Source: Guadua angustifolia (Eukaryota > Streptophyta > Magnoliopsida > Poales > Poaceae). Taken from it: a DNA stretch of 64,000 nucleotides. The notes below the pieces were generated by a model. It was not told the DNA's origin and made no database searches. It saw only the letters and a list, made by a program, of their open reading frames with translations. Every line of letters starts with the position of its first letter. Positions within the stretch are counted from its first letter, which is position 1. The position numbers were made by a program, and so were the translations under genes. The stretch lies in contig CM070512.1 in the NCBI GenBank assembly GCA_036346375.1, forward strand, positions 40,904,466-40,968,465, given 5' to 3'. This document shows, one piece after another, positions 46,801 through 55,951 of this stretch.

Positions 46801-46911
46801 GATAAATGGCTTAATTCCAAATAATCCAAATAAATCCAAATAAATTCCAGAAATTCCCAAAAATTCAAAATACAATTTAAATGCAAGAAAAGCAAAAATT
46901 GGGGTGTTACA
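43886..46911 (-). mobile_element. Solo LTR of the gypsy family, perfect TSD TAAAC
   Basis: The ends TGTCGGGACCCGAATTTGC and GGGGTGTTACA match the LTRs at 28090 and 36257. Internal blocks (CACTAGTCCAGGATCACGCT, ACCGTGAGCACGGCTA) also match, but the overall sequence is more diverged and forms another subfamily. TAAAC occurs at 43881-43885 and 46912-46916. At 3026 bp with no internal genes it is a solo LTR formed by LTR-LTR recombination. Orientation is by analogy with the gypsy element. The GC-rich block (45720-46620) gives overlapping ORFs that I do not consider genes. Confidence 0.9.
45721..45858. promoter_or_regulatory. Tandem ACACGTGT repeat and triple TGACGTCA cluster in the solo LTR
   Basis: A 23-bp unit starting TGACACGTGTCGCCACC is repeated exactly at 45721-45743 and 45744-45766, with a third partial copy TGACACGTGGCC at 45767. 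ACACGTGT is a G-box/ABRE-like core. Three perfect TGACGTCA palindromes follow at 45828-45835, 45839-45846 and 45851-45858. These are binding-site types of plant bZIP factors. A regulatory role is inferred. By analogy with the full element they lie downstream of the TATA box in the transcribed part of the LTR. Confidence 0.5.
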
Positions 46912-46916
46912 TAAAC

Positions 46917-48759
46917 CCGGCATCAAAGTGCACACAAATTTAGATGTTGGGATAATAGAACCCCTAGACTCCATTGTTATGGGAAATCACAAAGAGTCCA
47001 TTGATGTAAGAAATCTCGATAAGTTAAAGAATATCAATGAAGAAATTTCCATGAATCATGTCAATTCAGGAGAATTATATAAAAGAGATACTACAATTGT
47101 CGACATACATTTTGCTTCAAAGATTGCTAAGAGCCGGCCTTCAACTAGATCTAGAACCAAAGATTATGGTAGAGTGCATGAAGCGCTCAAATTGGGTCAA
47201 ATGGAAGGAAGCAATTGAAGCAGAATTGCTCTCGCTTAATAAAAGGGAGGTATTTGGTCTAGTAACACTAACTCCTCCTAAAGTGTTTTCTGTGGGAAAC
47301 AAATGGGTTTTCGTTTGGAAAAGGAATTAAAACAATGAAGTGGTGAGATACAAAGCGAGGCTTGTAGCCCAAGAGTTCACGTAGAGACTCGGCATCGATT
47401 ACGATGAGACATACTCTCCCGTTATGAGTGGAATAACATTCCAAAATCTAATATCTTTGGCAGTGAATATGAAAGTATTAATACAGTTAATGGATGTAGT
47501 GACCGCATATTTGTGTGGGTTATTGGATTCAGATATTTACATGAAAGTACCTGAAGGGGTTAAAATTCCAAATCCTAATGCAAATTACAACATGTATAGC
47601 GTCAAGTTGAAAAAGTCGCTATATGGATTAAAACAGTCAGGAAAGATGTGGTATAACCGACTAAGTGAGTTTTTTTAAGAAAGGATACTCAAACAATGAT
47701 GATTGTCCATATGTATTCATAAAGAAATCCCAAAGTGGATTTTGTATCATCTCAATATATGTTGCTGATTTGAATATCATCGGAACCACAGGTGACATAG
47801 ATGAAGCAAGTAATCATCTTGTGACGGAATTTGAGATGAAGGATTTGGGCAAGACCAAATTTTGCTTAGGCTTACAGCTTGAGCATGTTCCTGAAGGAAT
47901 ATTTGTATACCAGTCTGCATATATCCAGAAGATATTGGAGAAATTCAATATGGATAAATCATATCCAACGAAAACACCTATGGTCGTGAGATCTCTTGAT
48001 GTGGATAAAGACCCATTCAGACCTAGGGAAGAGGATGAAGAGATATTGGGACCAGAAGTTCCATATCTTAGTGTCATAGGAGCACTAATGTATCTTGCAA
48101 ATTGCACCAAGCCTGACATTGCATTTGCAGTCAATCTATTGGCTAGATACAACGCATCACTAACAAAAAGGCATTTAGTTGGTGTTAAACAAGTCCTCAG
48201 GTACCTTAATGATACAAAAGATCTTGGTTTGATGTTTCAAAGAAATCAAGATATGACTTTAATTTGATATACAGATGTTGGTTATCTGTCTGATCCCCAT
48301 AGTGCCAAATCACAGACTGGATTTGTTTTTCTATATGGTGGTACGGCTATATCATGAAAGTCTTGTAAACAGACTTTGGTAGCCACTTCCACTAATCATT
48401 CTAAAATAATTGCATTATATGAAGCATCACGTGAATGTGTATGGCTTCGCAGAATGATTAACCACATACAAAGGTCATGTGGTATTAATCCATTGGAATC
48501 TCCTACCACTATCTATGAAGATAATGTTGCCTGTGTTTCTCAGATGCAAACAGGCTATATAAAGAGTAATATAACAAAACATATTGCTCCTAAGCTATTT
48601 TATCCTCACAAACTTCAAAAGAGTGATGAGATAAATATTTTGCAAATGAAGTCATGTGAAAATTTGGTTGATTTGTTCACCAAATCTTTACCGATATCCT
48701 CGTTCCAAAAATGTGTTAAGGGGATCGGGTATAAAACGGCTTCAAGAGTTGCAAGCTGA
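46917..48759 (+). pseudogene. pol: Reverse transcriptase and RNase H of the second copia element
   Basis: After the solo LTR the frame resumes with connection sequence, then RT: WKEAIEAELLSLNKREVF, VGNKWVFVWKRN, LIQLMDVVTAYLCG, SLYGLKQSGKMWYNR. The catalytic box reads YVADLNIIG where YVDD is expected. Then LGKTKFCLGLQLEHV and RNase H: TDVGYLSDPHS-like region with stops near 48266 and 48356, STNHSKIIALYEASRECVW, YEDNVACVSQM and ITKHIAPKLFYPHKLQK. It ends at TGA 48757-48759. Loss of a catalytic Asp, plus frameshifts near 47330 and 47670, makes it inactive. Confidence 0.85.
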
Positions 48760-49011
48760 ACATTGAACTAGCATATGTTGCACTCTTTTTTTTTATGAGT
48801 TTTACTTAAATGGTTTCTCATAAAAGGTTTTTAATGAGATAACATTGGATGTAAACTTATGCCATAAGTTTCTCCTTATTTTTCCCATTAGGTTTTAAAG
48901 GAGTTTTAGATGGAATATAATTATAAAATAATTTTCTTATATTTTTCCTGCAGGGTTTTTTTGAGGAGGTTATCAAAGTACATGAAGCCTATATTATTTG
49001 CCAAAGGGGAG

Positions 49012-49194
49012 TGCTAAGAAATGCAGTTATGGGCAAATAGGTGCCTCTTCTTAAGAGGTGTCTTTATACACCATTAAACTGTCATTATCCCTCTATTTAT
49101 ATGTAAGCACTTGTGCAAATTAATAAGAAAAAAATTTCACTCTATTCTATACTGTTCATTGGTGGCGTGTGTACTGTTCATCCGCTCTGTAACA
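49012..49194 (+). repeat. Probable 3' LTR of the second copia element
   Basis: A purine run CCAAAGGGGAG precedes TGCTAAGAAATGC at 49012. The segment contains a TATA-like CTCTATTTATATG and ends near CTCTGTAACA at 49194. A matching 5' LTR was not found, so the ends are inferred from TG/CA and position only. The 250 bp between the RNase H stop and this point (48760-49011) are AT-rich and non-coding. Confidence 0.5.
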
Positions 49195-49297
49195 CTGTGG
49201 TCAGGAGCAGAGGACCACGGACACGCACACCGAATAGTAAAACCCAGACGTTACCACCAATCAATTCCACATGCGGAAGAACTGAGCTACTTTCTGG

Positions 49298-50256
49298 CAG
49301 GGGCGGACCCAACGGTGGGGCAGCTTGGGCTGCTGCCCCACCTACAATTTACAAGATCAAGGTATGTTGTATATACTGTATAGGAAAAATATCCAGTGCA
49401 AATAAATGTTTGGTGCAACCTTGGTGCAATACAACTAACAAAAGTTTCAAAAAATTCTGAAAAAAATCATGGACGTACATCTCAGCTTACCCCATCTACA
49501 TATAAAATTTCATGATCAAATTCGTCCTGTGCTAGAAGTTACAAAAAAAAACAAAGTTGATCATGAACAGGCTGTTCTGTTCATGATCAAGTTTATTTTT
49601 TATTACTCTTAGTACAGGATGAATTTGATCATGAAATTTTATATGTAGATGGGGTAATGAGATGTACATCCATGATTTTTTTCAGAATTTTTGAAACTTT
49701 TGTTAGTTAGATTGCACCAAGGTTGCACCGAAACTTTATTTGCACAGAATATGTTCCCTACTGCATATGCATAGACCCAACATATTTGGAAGTTGGAACG
49801 TTGCACTAAGCAAGAAACGTTGGGCACTTTGCTTCTTGTCTGCCTTGCATTGAGCAAGATACTCCTTTGGCCCTGACCCACAACGATTCCGATCTCTTGC
49901 GCTTCCGCCTTCCGGTGGAGTGGGCGGTGGTGCCATCGCCCGACGGTACGCGAGGCGAGCCCATCTGTCTTGAGGCATGACTGCGACATCTCAGATTCGA
50001 CTAGTTGAGCAGCCTTGGTAAGTCGGTAAGTTCTATCGTCCTTAACTCTGATGAAAGCATTTGTTGGATGTAGATTAGCATTTGAAGTTAGAAGTTCGTG
50101 CTTTTTGCTTAGGCGAATCTAACTTAGAACCCAATTGTTTCTTTATGTATGTTTCTTTAATAGTACTATTGTTGTTACGTATATTGCATTCTTTTTGGCG
50201 TTTTAATACTACTTTAAACCTGCCCCACCTATAATTTCTTTCTGGGTCCGCCCCTG
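49298..50256. mobile_element. Non-autonomous hAT element (959 bp)
   Basis: The ends CAGGGGCGGACCCAACG and CTGGGTCCGCCCCTG are inverted repeats, flanked by a perfect 8-bp duplication CTTTCTGG (49290-49297 and 50257-50264). Subterminal GGTGGGGCAG / CTGCCCCACC words are also inverted. No transposase is encoded. A hairpin MITE occupies its left-centre (49381-49760). The short minus-strand ORFs across 49639-49989 have no recognisable domain. Confidence 0.85.
49381..49760. mobile_element. Hairpin (foldback) MITE, copy 1
   Basis: The ends TAGGAAAAATATCCAGTGC and CACAGAATATGTTCCCTA are inverse. The inverted arms extend almost to the centre (for example TACCCCATCTACATATAAAA against TTTTATATGTAGATGGGGTA), and the centre itself is a palindrome (TTGATCATGAACAG / CTGTTCATGATCAA). 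It encodes nothing. The same family occurs at 53841-54158. It lies inside the hAT element, so it inserted after or was carried by it. Confidence 0.75.
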
Positions 50257-50283
50257 CTTTCTGGCATGGACCCATGACACTAA

Positions 50284-50508
50284 AGGTCTGTTTAACAGAG
50301 ATTCAGCTTCTCTAGATTCTAAGAATCTGATGAAGCTGAAAATTTTAGCTTCACCAGATCCATAAAGCTAGAGCTATGAGTACATTAAGAGTGTTTAGAT
50401 AGATCATCTTGTTTACAACTAAAAATATAAACTTAATTCACTTTATTTTAGCTTATAAGTTTCAGATCTCAAGTGCAACTAGAATTTAGAGTTCTACCAA
50501 ACAGGCCC
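50284..50508. mobile_element. Tourist-like MITE
   Basis: The left end AGGTCTGTTTAACAG and right end CTACCAAACAGGCCC are inverse with a few mismatches. TAA flanks both sides (50281-50283 and 50509-50511), as for PIF/Harbinger-type MITEs. The interior is AT-rich without ORFs. Confidence 0.65.
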
Positions 50509-50511
50509 TAA

Positions 50512-50923
50512 ATTGGCCCACTGATTCTCATTTCATCTGGAACAGATAAAGGGTGAGCCAATCTTGGTACACCATTTTACGAACTAAACAGCCAATCCAA
50601 AACTCTCGATCTGAAAGCATGCATGCATTATCTTTCAATCGTCTCAACATTTGCGCAAAGCAACGGCCATACAATAGACTGGCAAGTTTCATGCAACCAA
50701 CTTTGTTTAGTTCCTGAGGTAAAATTTAGCGAATTTGATCAGACTTTAAGAATAGCCAAACAGGCATGTCACTGGAAAGTATAGAGAACATTTAAATATT
50801 TAGTTATAGCACGCTCAAAAAATACAGAGCTTATCGAATACAGACTGGAATAGCAACGACCCTAATGATCATTCATACATCCACATCTCCTAGTGGGATC
50901 CAGGACCTCAAGAATTCCAAGCC
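50512..50923 (-). other. 3' UTR and downstream flank of ARF1 copy A
   Basis: This is non-coding, downstream of the ARF1-A stop on the minus strand. It most likely contains the 3' UTR and polyadenylation region. No unambiguous AATAAA signal was pinned down. Confidence 0.4.
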
Positions 50924-53286
50924 TCAAGCCTGCAATACAGTAACCCTTAGAAATATTCCATAGAAGAAAGTGGATTCACTCTTCCAGAACTAAAAGATGT
51001 ATCAAAAACAGAATAAAGAATGGGAATGCAGACCTTGCTGGCAATGTTGCTGGAAAGCCAGTCCAGACCCTCATACAAACCCTCACCAGATGTGGCGCAA
51101 GTGCTCTGGATGTACCTGTCACACAGAAGACCAGATTCTAAGGACTAAAAGGAAAAGTACCCAGCTGTATCAATGGTGTAACAGTTAACACATGCTATGT
51201 ACTCCGTCCAATTCAAAATAGCTCCCTCTTTTGTTGCCAACCAAACAATTATATGATTTTCTACTATACCAAAGTAAAAGTATCATTAGAATAGTAAAGC
51301 TTAAAATATTGCTAACATATTGTTATTAAAAAAACTTAAAATTAATGGTGAAGCTTAGAACTTGCAACTGCAGACTATGAGCAGCCAACAAAGGATAAGT
51401 ATTTTTGGACTGGAGAGAGAGAGTTATCAAGTGAAATGATAGAAAAGCCATTGTTAGATGTGGCGCAAGTGCTCTGGATGTAGTTGATTTTTCGAGTTTG
51501 AATGCAATAAAGATAGATAAGTATATCAAGAAAAGAAAAGCAAGAACTGATTTACATAGTCCAGTTAGAAACTCATTACCAGTGTCGTTGGCGTAGAGAA
51601 TGTAACCCGAGCTTATCAGTAATCTCAGCAGCATTCATAGCATTTGGAAGATCTTGCTTGTTAGCAAAGACAAGCAACACAGCATCACGTAACTCATCCT
51701 GCCACAAATTTCAAGTGAATTTTGTGAACAATCTATTCAAAATTATGAGTTTGTCCTTCTCAAAGACATCATTCACAATGCAGCAGTACTGATCCTGAAC
51801 ATGTAAAAAAATGAATAAAGTGCAAACCACTAAAACATGCTCCTGAAAGGAGCCAGCTATTAAAATTTTTATCAAGGAATTGTGGCAATTTGTGGGCACC
51901 AAATTTAAGGATCAATTCATAAATGAATTGTCAATTGTCATTACATAGATTATCATGCAGGAGAATATTTTACCTCATTCAGCATCCTGTGGAGCTCATC
52001 TCTAGCTTCAACCACACGGTCCCTGTCATTGCTGTCCACGACAAAGATAAGTCCCTGTGTGTTCTGGAAGTAATGCCTCCAGAGAGGTCTGATCTGTTTT
52101 CACCAAATTGAAGGGATAAAATAAAAAAAGAAATGTTTCAGAAGGATGCAAGTTTTAGAATAAAAGAGCTGGAGATAATATCAAAAATAATCTCATGAAG
52201 GAAGTTAGATACAGAAAACAGAGATAATGGATTGACTACAATAGTGGATAAGTGTGCACTACAAAATGGCTTCAGAAGCGTCTGATCTTTGTACCTTGTC
52301 CTGACCCCCGACATCCCAGACAGTGAAGCTAATGTTCTTGTACTCCACAGTCTCAACATTGAACCCTGTATTTGGAAATCAATATTCTCCAAGTCTCTAA
52401 CACAAGAACAAAAAATGTAGGGCGCACATATGACAGATCGTGTGGCAGATCAAGACTACATGCAAACTGCACAGTAAAGGCCATCATCTACTCAATGGTA
52501 CTTCAAATAAACAAATCTTAAACTTCAAATGTCAGTCATCACACCACTACTCCCAGTGTGCTCGCCATAACATCATTCACCTAAGTTCACCTAATAAAGG
52601 CATGCACTAACATTAAGTACTCTACATCATTTACTTGGCACATTAGACAGGAATCAAAATTGTGACAACTGACAGGGAAGGAACTGACATAGTGAACAGT
52701 GTCAAGTAACAGTTCACTAAGGATTGTATGGTTGTATGGTCTGGGACTTGGGGCCACAAAAGGTCAAAGAATGTTGTGGTTACATAGGAGTGTGTGGCAT
52801 GCCACTTTCTTTAGTGGCTAATTTCGCCACCACAATTTAGGAAAAATTTCCACCATGTTTGTGCCTATGACATGCGAATCACTAGCCTAAGGCTGAAATG
52901 GCAGGCCACAACTCCAGCCGAAAACTAAACCTAAGCAGTTTAAGAACACTAGAGTATGGTCTTTAACCATAATACCACATTACAAGCCCTGATTCTCAGT
53001 TAGTGGGTTGGCATGCATACAAGGTCTATATTCTTTTTCCTTTAAATACCATTCAATTCGAGAAATAAAACTGAACAAGATGCAACAACGAGAACATCTT
53101 CCAAGAGTCTGGGATGGTAGGGATCATTTATATATTACCAATGGTGGGGATGGTGGTGACGATCTCGCCAAGCTTGAGCTTGTAGAGGATGGTGGTCTTC
53201 CCGGCGGCGTCGAGACCGACCATGAGTATCCGCATCTCCTTCTTGGCGAAGAGCCGGCTGAAGAGCTTCCCGAACGCCAGCCCCAT
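50924..53286 (-). CDS. ARF1: ADP-ribosylation factor 1 (ARF1-type small GTPase), copy A, six coding exons
   Basis: Coding exons on the minus strand are 53286-53139, 52365-52295, 52093-51974, 51698-51580, 51115-51034 and 50929-50924. All introns have GT/AG ends. Together they give 546 nt, or 181 residues plus TGA, the standard ARF length. Features: Gly2 for N-myristoylation (MGLAFGKLFSRLF), P-loop GLDAAGKT (residues 24-31), effector threonine in TIPTIGFN, switch 2 WDVGGQDK (66-73), NKQD guanine motif and CATSGEG. ARF1 recruits COPI coat and other effectors to Golgi membranes in its GTP form. The A-terminal codon sits on a tiny last coding exon (Ala-stop). A Tourist-like MITE abuts its promoter; a second copy lies about 10 kb to the right. 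Confidence 0.96.
51456..51482. repeat. 27-bp exact copy of ARF1-A exon 5 inside intron 4
   Basis: The 27 bp at 51456-51482 are identical and in the same orientation to 51088-51114, which is the 5' part of exon 5. The copy lacks the CAG/G acceptor, so it cannot be spliced as an exon. It matches copy A and differs from the corresponding exon of copy B, so it derives from copy A. Confidence 0.85.
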
Positions 53287-53774
53287 CTTGCCCTCACCTG
53301 CACCGCACAGCAGTCCGCGCGGTCCAGCAGATCCAGCTCAAATGTTGGACAAGACAGATGATGGATCCAAAACCTAACAGCAAAGCTCGAACGCGAGCCC
53401 TGCGGATCCAAGAAACGCGACGAAAAATCCCCGCGATGACTAACACAACTAGGTGATTGCGAATGAACCAGTGGCCAAGAAAATGTTATGATTTGCGACG
53501 AAGCTGGCAGGGAGATCTACTGGCCGACGAACAGATCGAGCAAAATTCTCGCGGAATCCGATGAAAAGCTAGGGAATTCTCGTCCTAAAGATCGGTAAGA
53601 TTTGGAAGGGAGACGATGGATCGGGGAGATGATTGGTTCGATAAGAACTGGAGATCGGATTTGGCTAGATAGCCTACCTGATCAGAAGAACTCGGCGGAG
53701 AAGATTCGCTTCGTGGTTCGATGCGGCACGGCGAGGCGAGGTGAGAGTGGAGGAGGAAGAGGAGAGCGATTTAA
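53287..53774 (-). promoter_or_regulatory. 5' UTR, leader intron and core promoter of ARF1 copy A
   Basis: Upstream of the ATG an acceptor (TGCAG) at 53298-53300 leaves 11 bp of UTR. A donor CAG/GTAGGC at 53676-53677 ends a 380-bp leader intron. The upstream non-coding exon runs from 53678 to about 53740-53760 and is CT-rich. A TTAAAT TATA-like word lies at about 53769-53774. A second, TATAAAG, sits near 53810 inside the adjoining MITE. Leader introns are common in plant ARF genes. Inferred without transcript data. Confidence 0.6.
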
Positions 53775-54375
53775 GAGCGAGGCTAATAATAAAGCTAACT
53801 GTGGACTTTATATCGTTATATGTCATCTATAACCAATCTAATAATGAAAATATATCCTGTGTAACCAGAGAGTTGGTGAAATCACGATGCAATCCAACTA
53901 GAAAAAGTTTCAAAATTTTTGAAAAAATCATGGATGTACATCAAAGCTTACCCCATCTACACAAGAATCGCATCGCTCATGATCAAATTTGTCTTTTTAT
54001 TAAGTTAGCACAGGACGAATTTGATCATGAAATTTTATATGTAGATGGGGTCAAGTGAGATGTACATCCATGATTTTTTCAGAATTTTTGAAATTTTTCT
54101 AGTTGGATTGCACCGTGGTTTCACCAGCCTGTCTGATTGCACAGGATATTTTTCCTCTAATAGTCCATCTATAGAATAGTTGGCTATATATACACACTGA
54201 GCATTAATATCTGGCCCACCTATCATTCTCTTATTCTCTCACCAATCTTCTTGGAGCCCATGCATAGCTACTGGTTACTAGTTTGCTTCTCTCTCTCTCC
54301 TCCTCTCCTCCAACTCAACTCAAATCGACATAGCAACTCTTATAGCCCCGCCACGTAACCTTATTATACTTGCTC
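53775..54375. mobile_element. Tourist-like MITE at the ARF1-A promoter, with a second MITE nested in it
   Basis: The left end GAGCGAGGCTAATAATAAAGC and right end CCTTATTATACTTGCTC are imperfect inverse repeats. TAA flanks both sides (53772-53774 as TAA; 54376-54378 as TAA). Minus the nested hairpin MITE (53841-54158) the element is about 280 bp. It starts right at the predicted core promoter of ARF1-A. The matching TIR has several mismatches, so the call is moderate. Confidence 0.58.
53841..54158. mobile_element. Hairpin MITE, copy 2
   Basis: It is the same family as 49381-49760. Arms share words such as TACCCCATCTACA, ATGTAGATGGGGT, CATGGATGTACATC and AAATTTTTGAAAAAAT, and the ends AATATATCCTGTG / CACAGGATATTTTTCC are inverse. 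The loop contains GATCATGAAATTTTAT and CGCTCATGATCAAATT, a shorter inner palindrome than in copy 1. It has no ORF. Confidence 0.72.
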
Positions 54376-55320
54376 TAAGACCTTCTCCGGTGAAGCGCAA
54401 GTGGTCACAAGAAGCCCATTTTTGCCTTGGCCCTATCTTATGCAGTCCAGAGCCGTGCAAGTGGTCGCGCAAAATGGCGAGGGGTCAAGGCTTTGCATCT
54501 GGCGCATTCTCTCATCCGTGCAAACCAACCGCCGAGGGGTCAAGGCTTTTCTTCTTGTTCGCGGAGGAGAGCAAGTGGTGGCGGGCGGCGGCTGAGGCGA
54601 CTGGCGCGTCATGAGCGAACTCGCTGGTGGCCGACCTCAAGCGGTGCAGGAGGAGGCTTCGCTGTGAAGGAGGAGGCGGGGAGACGTGAAGGCCTGCGGG
54701 AAGGTGAAGCGCAGGAGGACGCCGGTGCCCTTGTCCGACCACGCCCACCGCTGCATCGCCGCCCCCAAGCGCTTCTTCCTCGTCGCTCCGGCACCTAGGT
54801 AAGCAGTATTTGTCGTTGTGGTTCGGTGGATGGGGAAGGTGTGTGCATTTCAATGTAGATCTGAGGCTCCTCCTTTCCCCCAATTTTTTGAGAAGCAGTG
54901 GCTGATTTGATCCGAACCCCATGAGTCCCCCAGATGATTCATGTGGCTCGAATCTAGGAACTTCATGATCCGTTCACTAACCCTGTGGGAACTTGCAGAT
55001 TTAATCTCCTAGGTCATGTGCTAGGGTTCTTAAGCTGATGTTAAATTCCTTGTGTCTGTAAGTTAAGCTCCTAGTTAATCTCCTAGATCCTGTGCTAGGG
55101 TTTACAAATATGATGTTGCAAATTAAGCTGATGTTAAATTCCTCGTGTTCATTATGTTCTCACATTTCTATGAAAACAATCTTAGTTCCTGCACAAGTCT
55201 AGATTGCCATGTGTGTCGCAACTAATATTGACCATGTATAAATCCATTTAACTTAGCCTTGTCCTAGGTTTTCTGTGTCATTGCTTCAGCGTATGAGCTG
55301 ATATTAATTTCCTCCTGCTC
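54376..55320. other. Unassigned region; GC-rich 54380-54800, then AT-rich
   Basis: Overlapping frames at 54390-54800 on both strands are GC-biased and lack domains. The plus strand has a possible exon ending with a donor-like CACCTAG/GTAAGC near 54796. It could be a first exon upstream of the PIF ORF1 gene, but no continuous reading links them. 54800-55320 is AT-rich without ORFs; the phrase 'CTCCTAG...TGTGCTAGGGTT' is repeated near 55005-55030 and 55080-55105. Confidence 0.3.
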
Positions 55321-55738
55321 ATTCAGAACAAATTTGACTTGTCTGTAAGTTGTCATGAACCACAAGCAGATTGGGCACATAGACATAGACATTACCTAGT
55401 AGTATACAGAACAAGTGTCAACAAGATCTACCTACAATAAACTAAAAATTTGCGATGTCATTGAACAAGTGATTTACGAATGAATAAGCAATGCACTTTT
55501 AGTATACTCCCATGCTAGTTTTCATTTCTACCTGCGCATTAGTACCATGTCTGCATTGCTTATTCATTCGTAAATCACTTGTTCAACGACATCGCAAATT
55601 TCTAGTTTATTGTAGGTAGATCTCGTTGACACTTGTTCTGTATACTACTAGGTAATGTCTATGTCTATGTGCCCAATCTGCTTGTGGTTCATGACAACTT
55701 ACAGGTACGAGGCAGACAAGTCATTTTTGTTCTGAATT
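55321..55738. repeat. Long inverted duplication with 175-187 bp arms
   Basis: Left arm 55321-55495 and right arm 55552-55738 are near-identical inverse copies, with a loop of about 56 bp. Differences are few: single-base changes (AAGATC/GAGATC, CATTGAAC/CGTTGAAC, AAAATTTG/AGAAATTTG) and an insertion of about 10 bp (GTACGAGGCA) in the right arm near 55705. No terminal duplication or known MITE end is seen. The transcript would fold into a nearly perfect hairpin. Confidence 0.88.
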
Positions 55739-55951
55739 TGACACTACTTGCTTCAATATTCTTGTCTGCCCCTTCTGTCATCTTCTGAACAAATGCCATC
55801 AATATTCATGCTCTTCTTTACTCTAGCAGAATAAGAATGTAAACAAAAGATTAGTGCAATTTAAATAGTAATTTCGAAAGTTGATGAGATGTTATTATAC
55901 CTTGCAATGTCATGAAATGCTTTGCCCAAATGCAGCAGTCCCTCCAAGTCC
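55739..55951. other. Short non-coding stretch before the PIF ORF1
   Basis: No ORF. A TGCAG acceptor-like site at about 55931-55935 precedes the ORF1 ATG at 55952, so this may be a 5' intron of the ORF1 gene. Confidence 0.3.

Larger units (their letters stand above)
41025..49194 (+). mobile_element. Second Ty1/copia element, decayed, split by a solo LTR
   Basis: Coding pieces in copia order (gag, protease, integrase, RT, RNase H) run on the plus strand from 41025 to 48759, interrupted at 43886-46911 by a gypsy solo LTR with perfect TSD. A short 3' LTR candidate follows a polypurine run. No 5' LTR is seen. The gag-pol sequence is clearly different from the Sirevirus at 6453-21284, with short gag, no extra ORF and a different RT. 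Many stops and frameshifts indicate an old copy. Confidence 0.85.

Noticed and set aside
51195..51340. CTCCGTCC word in the ARF1-A intron as a Stowaway MITE end
   Set aside because: A single weak match to a Stowaway-type end without a visible partner end or TA duplication.
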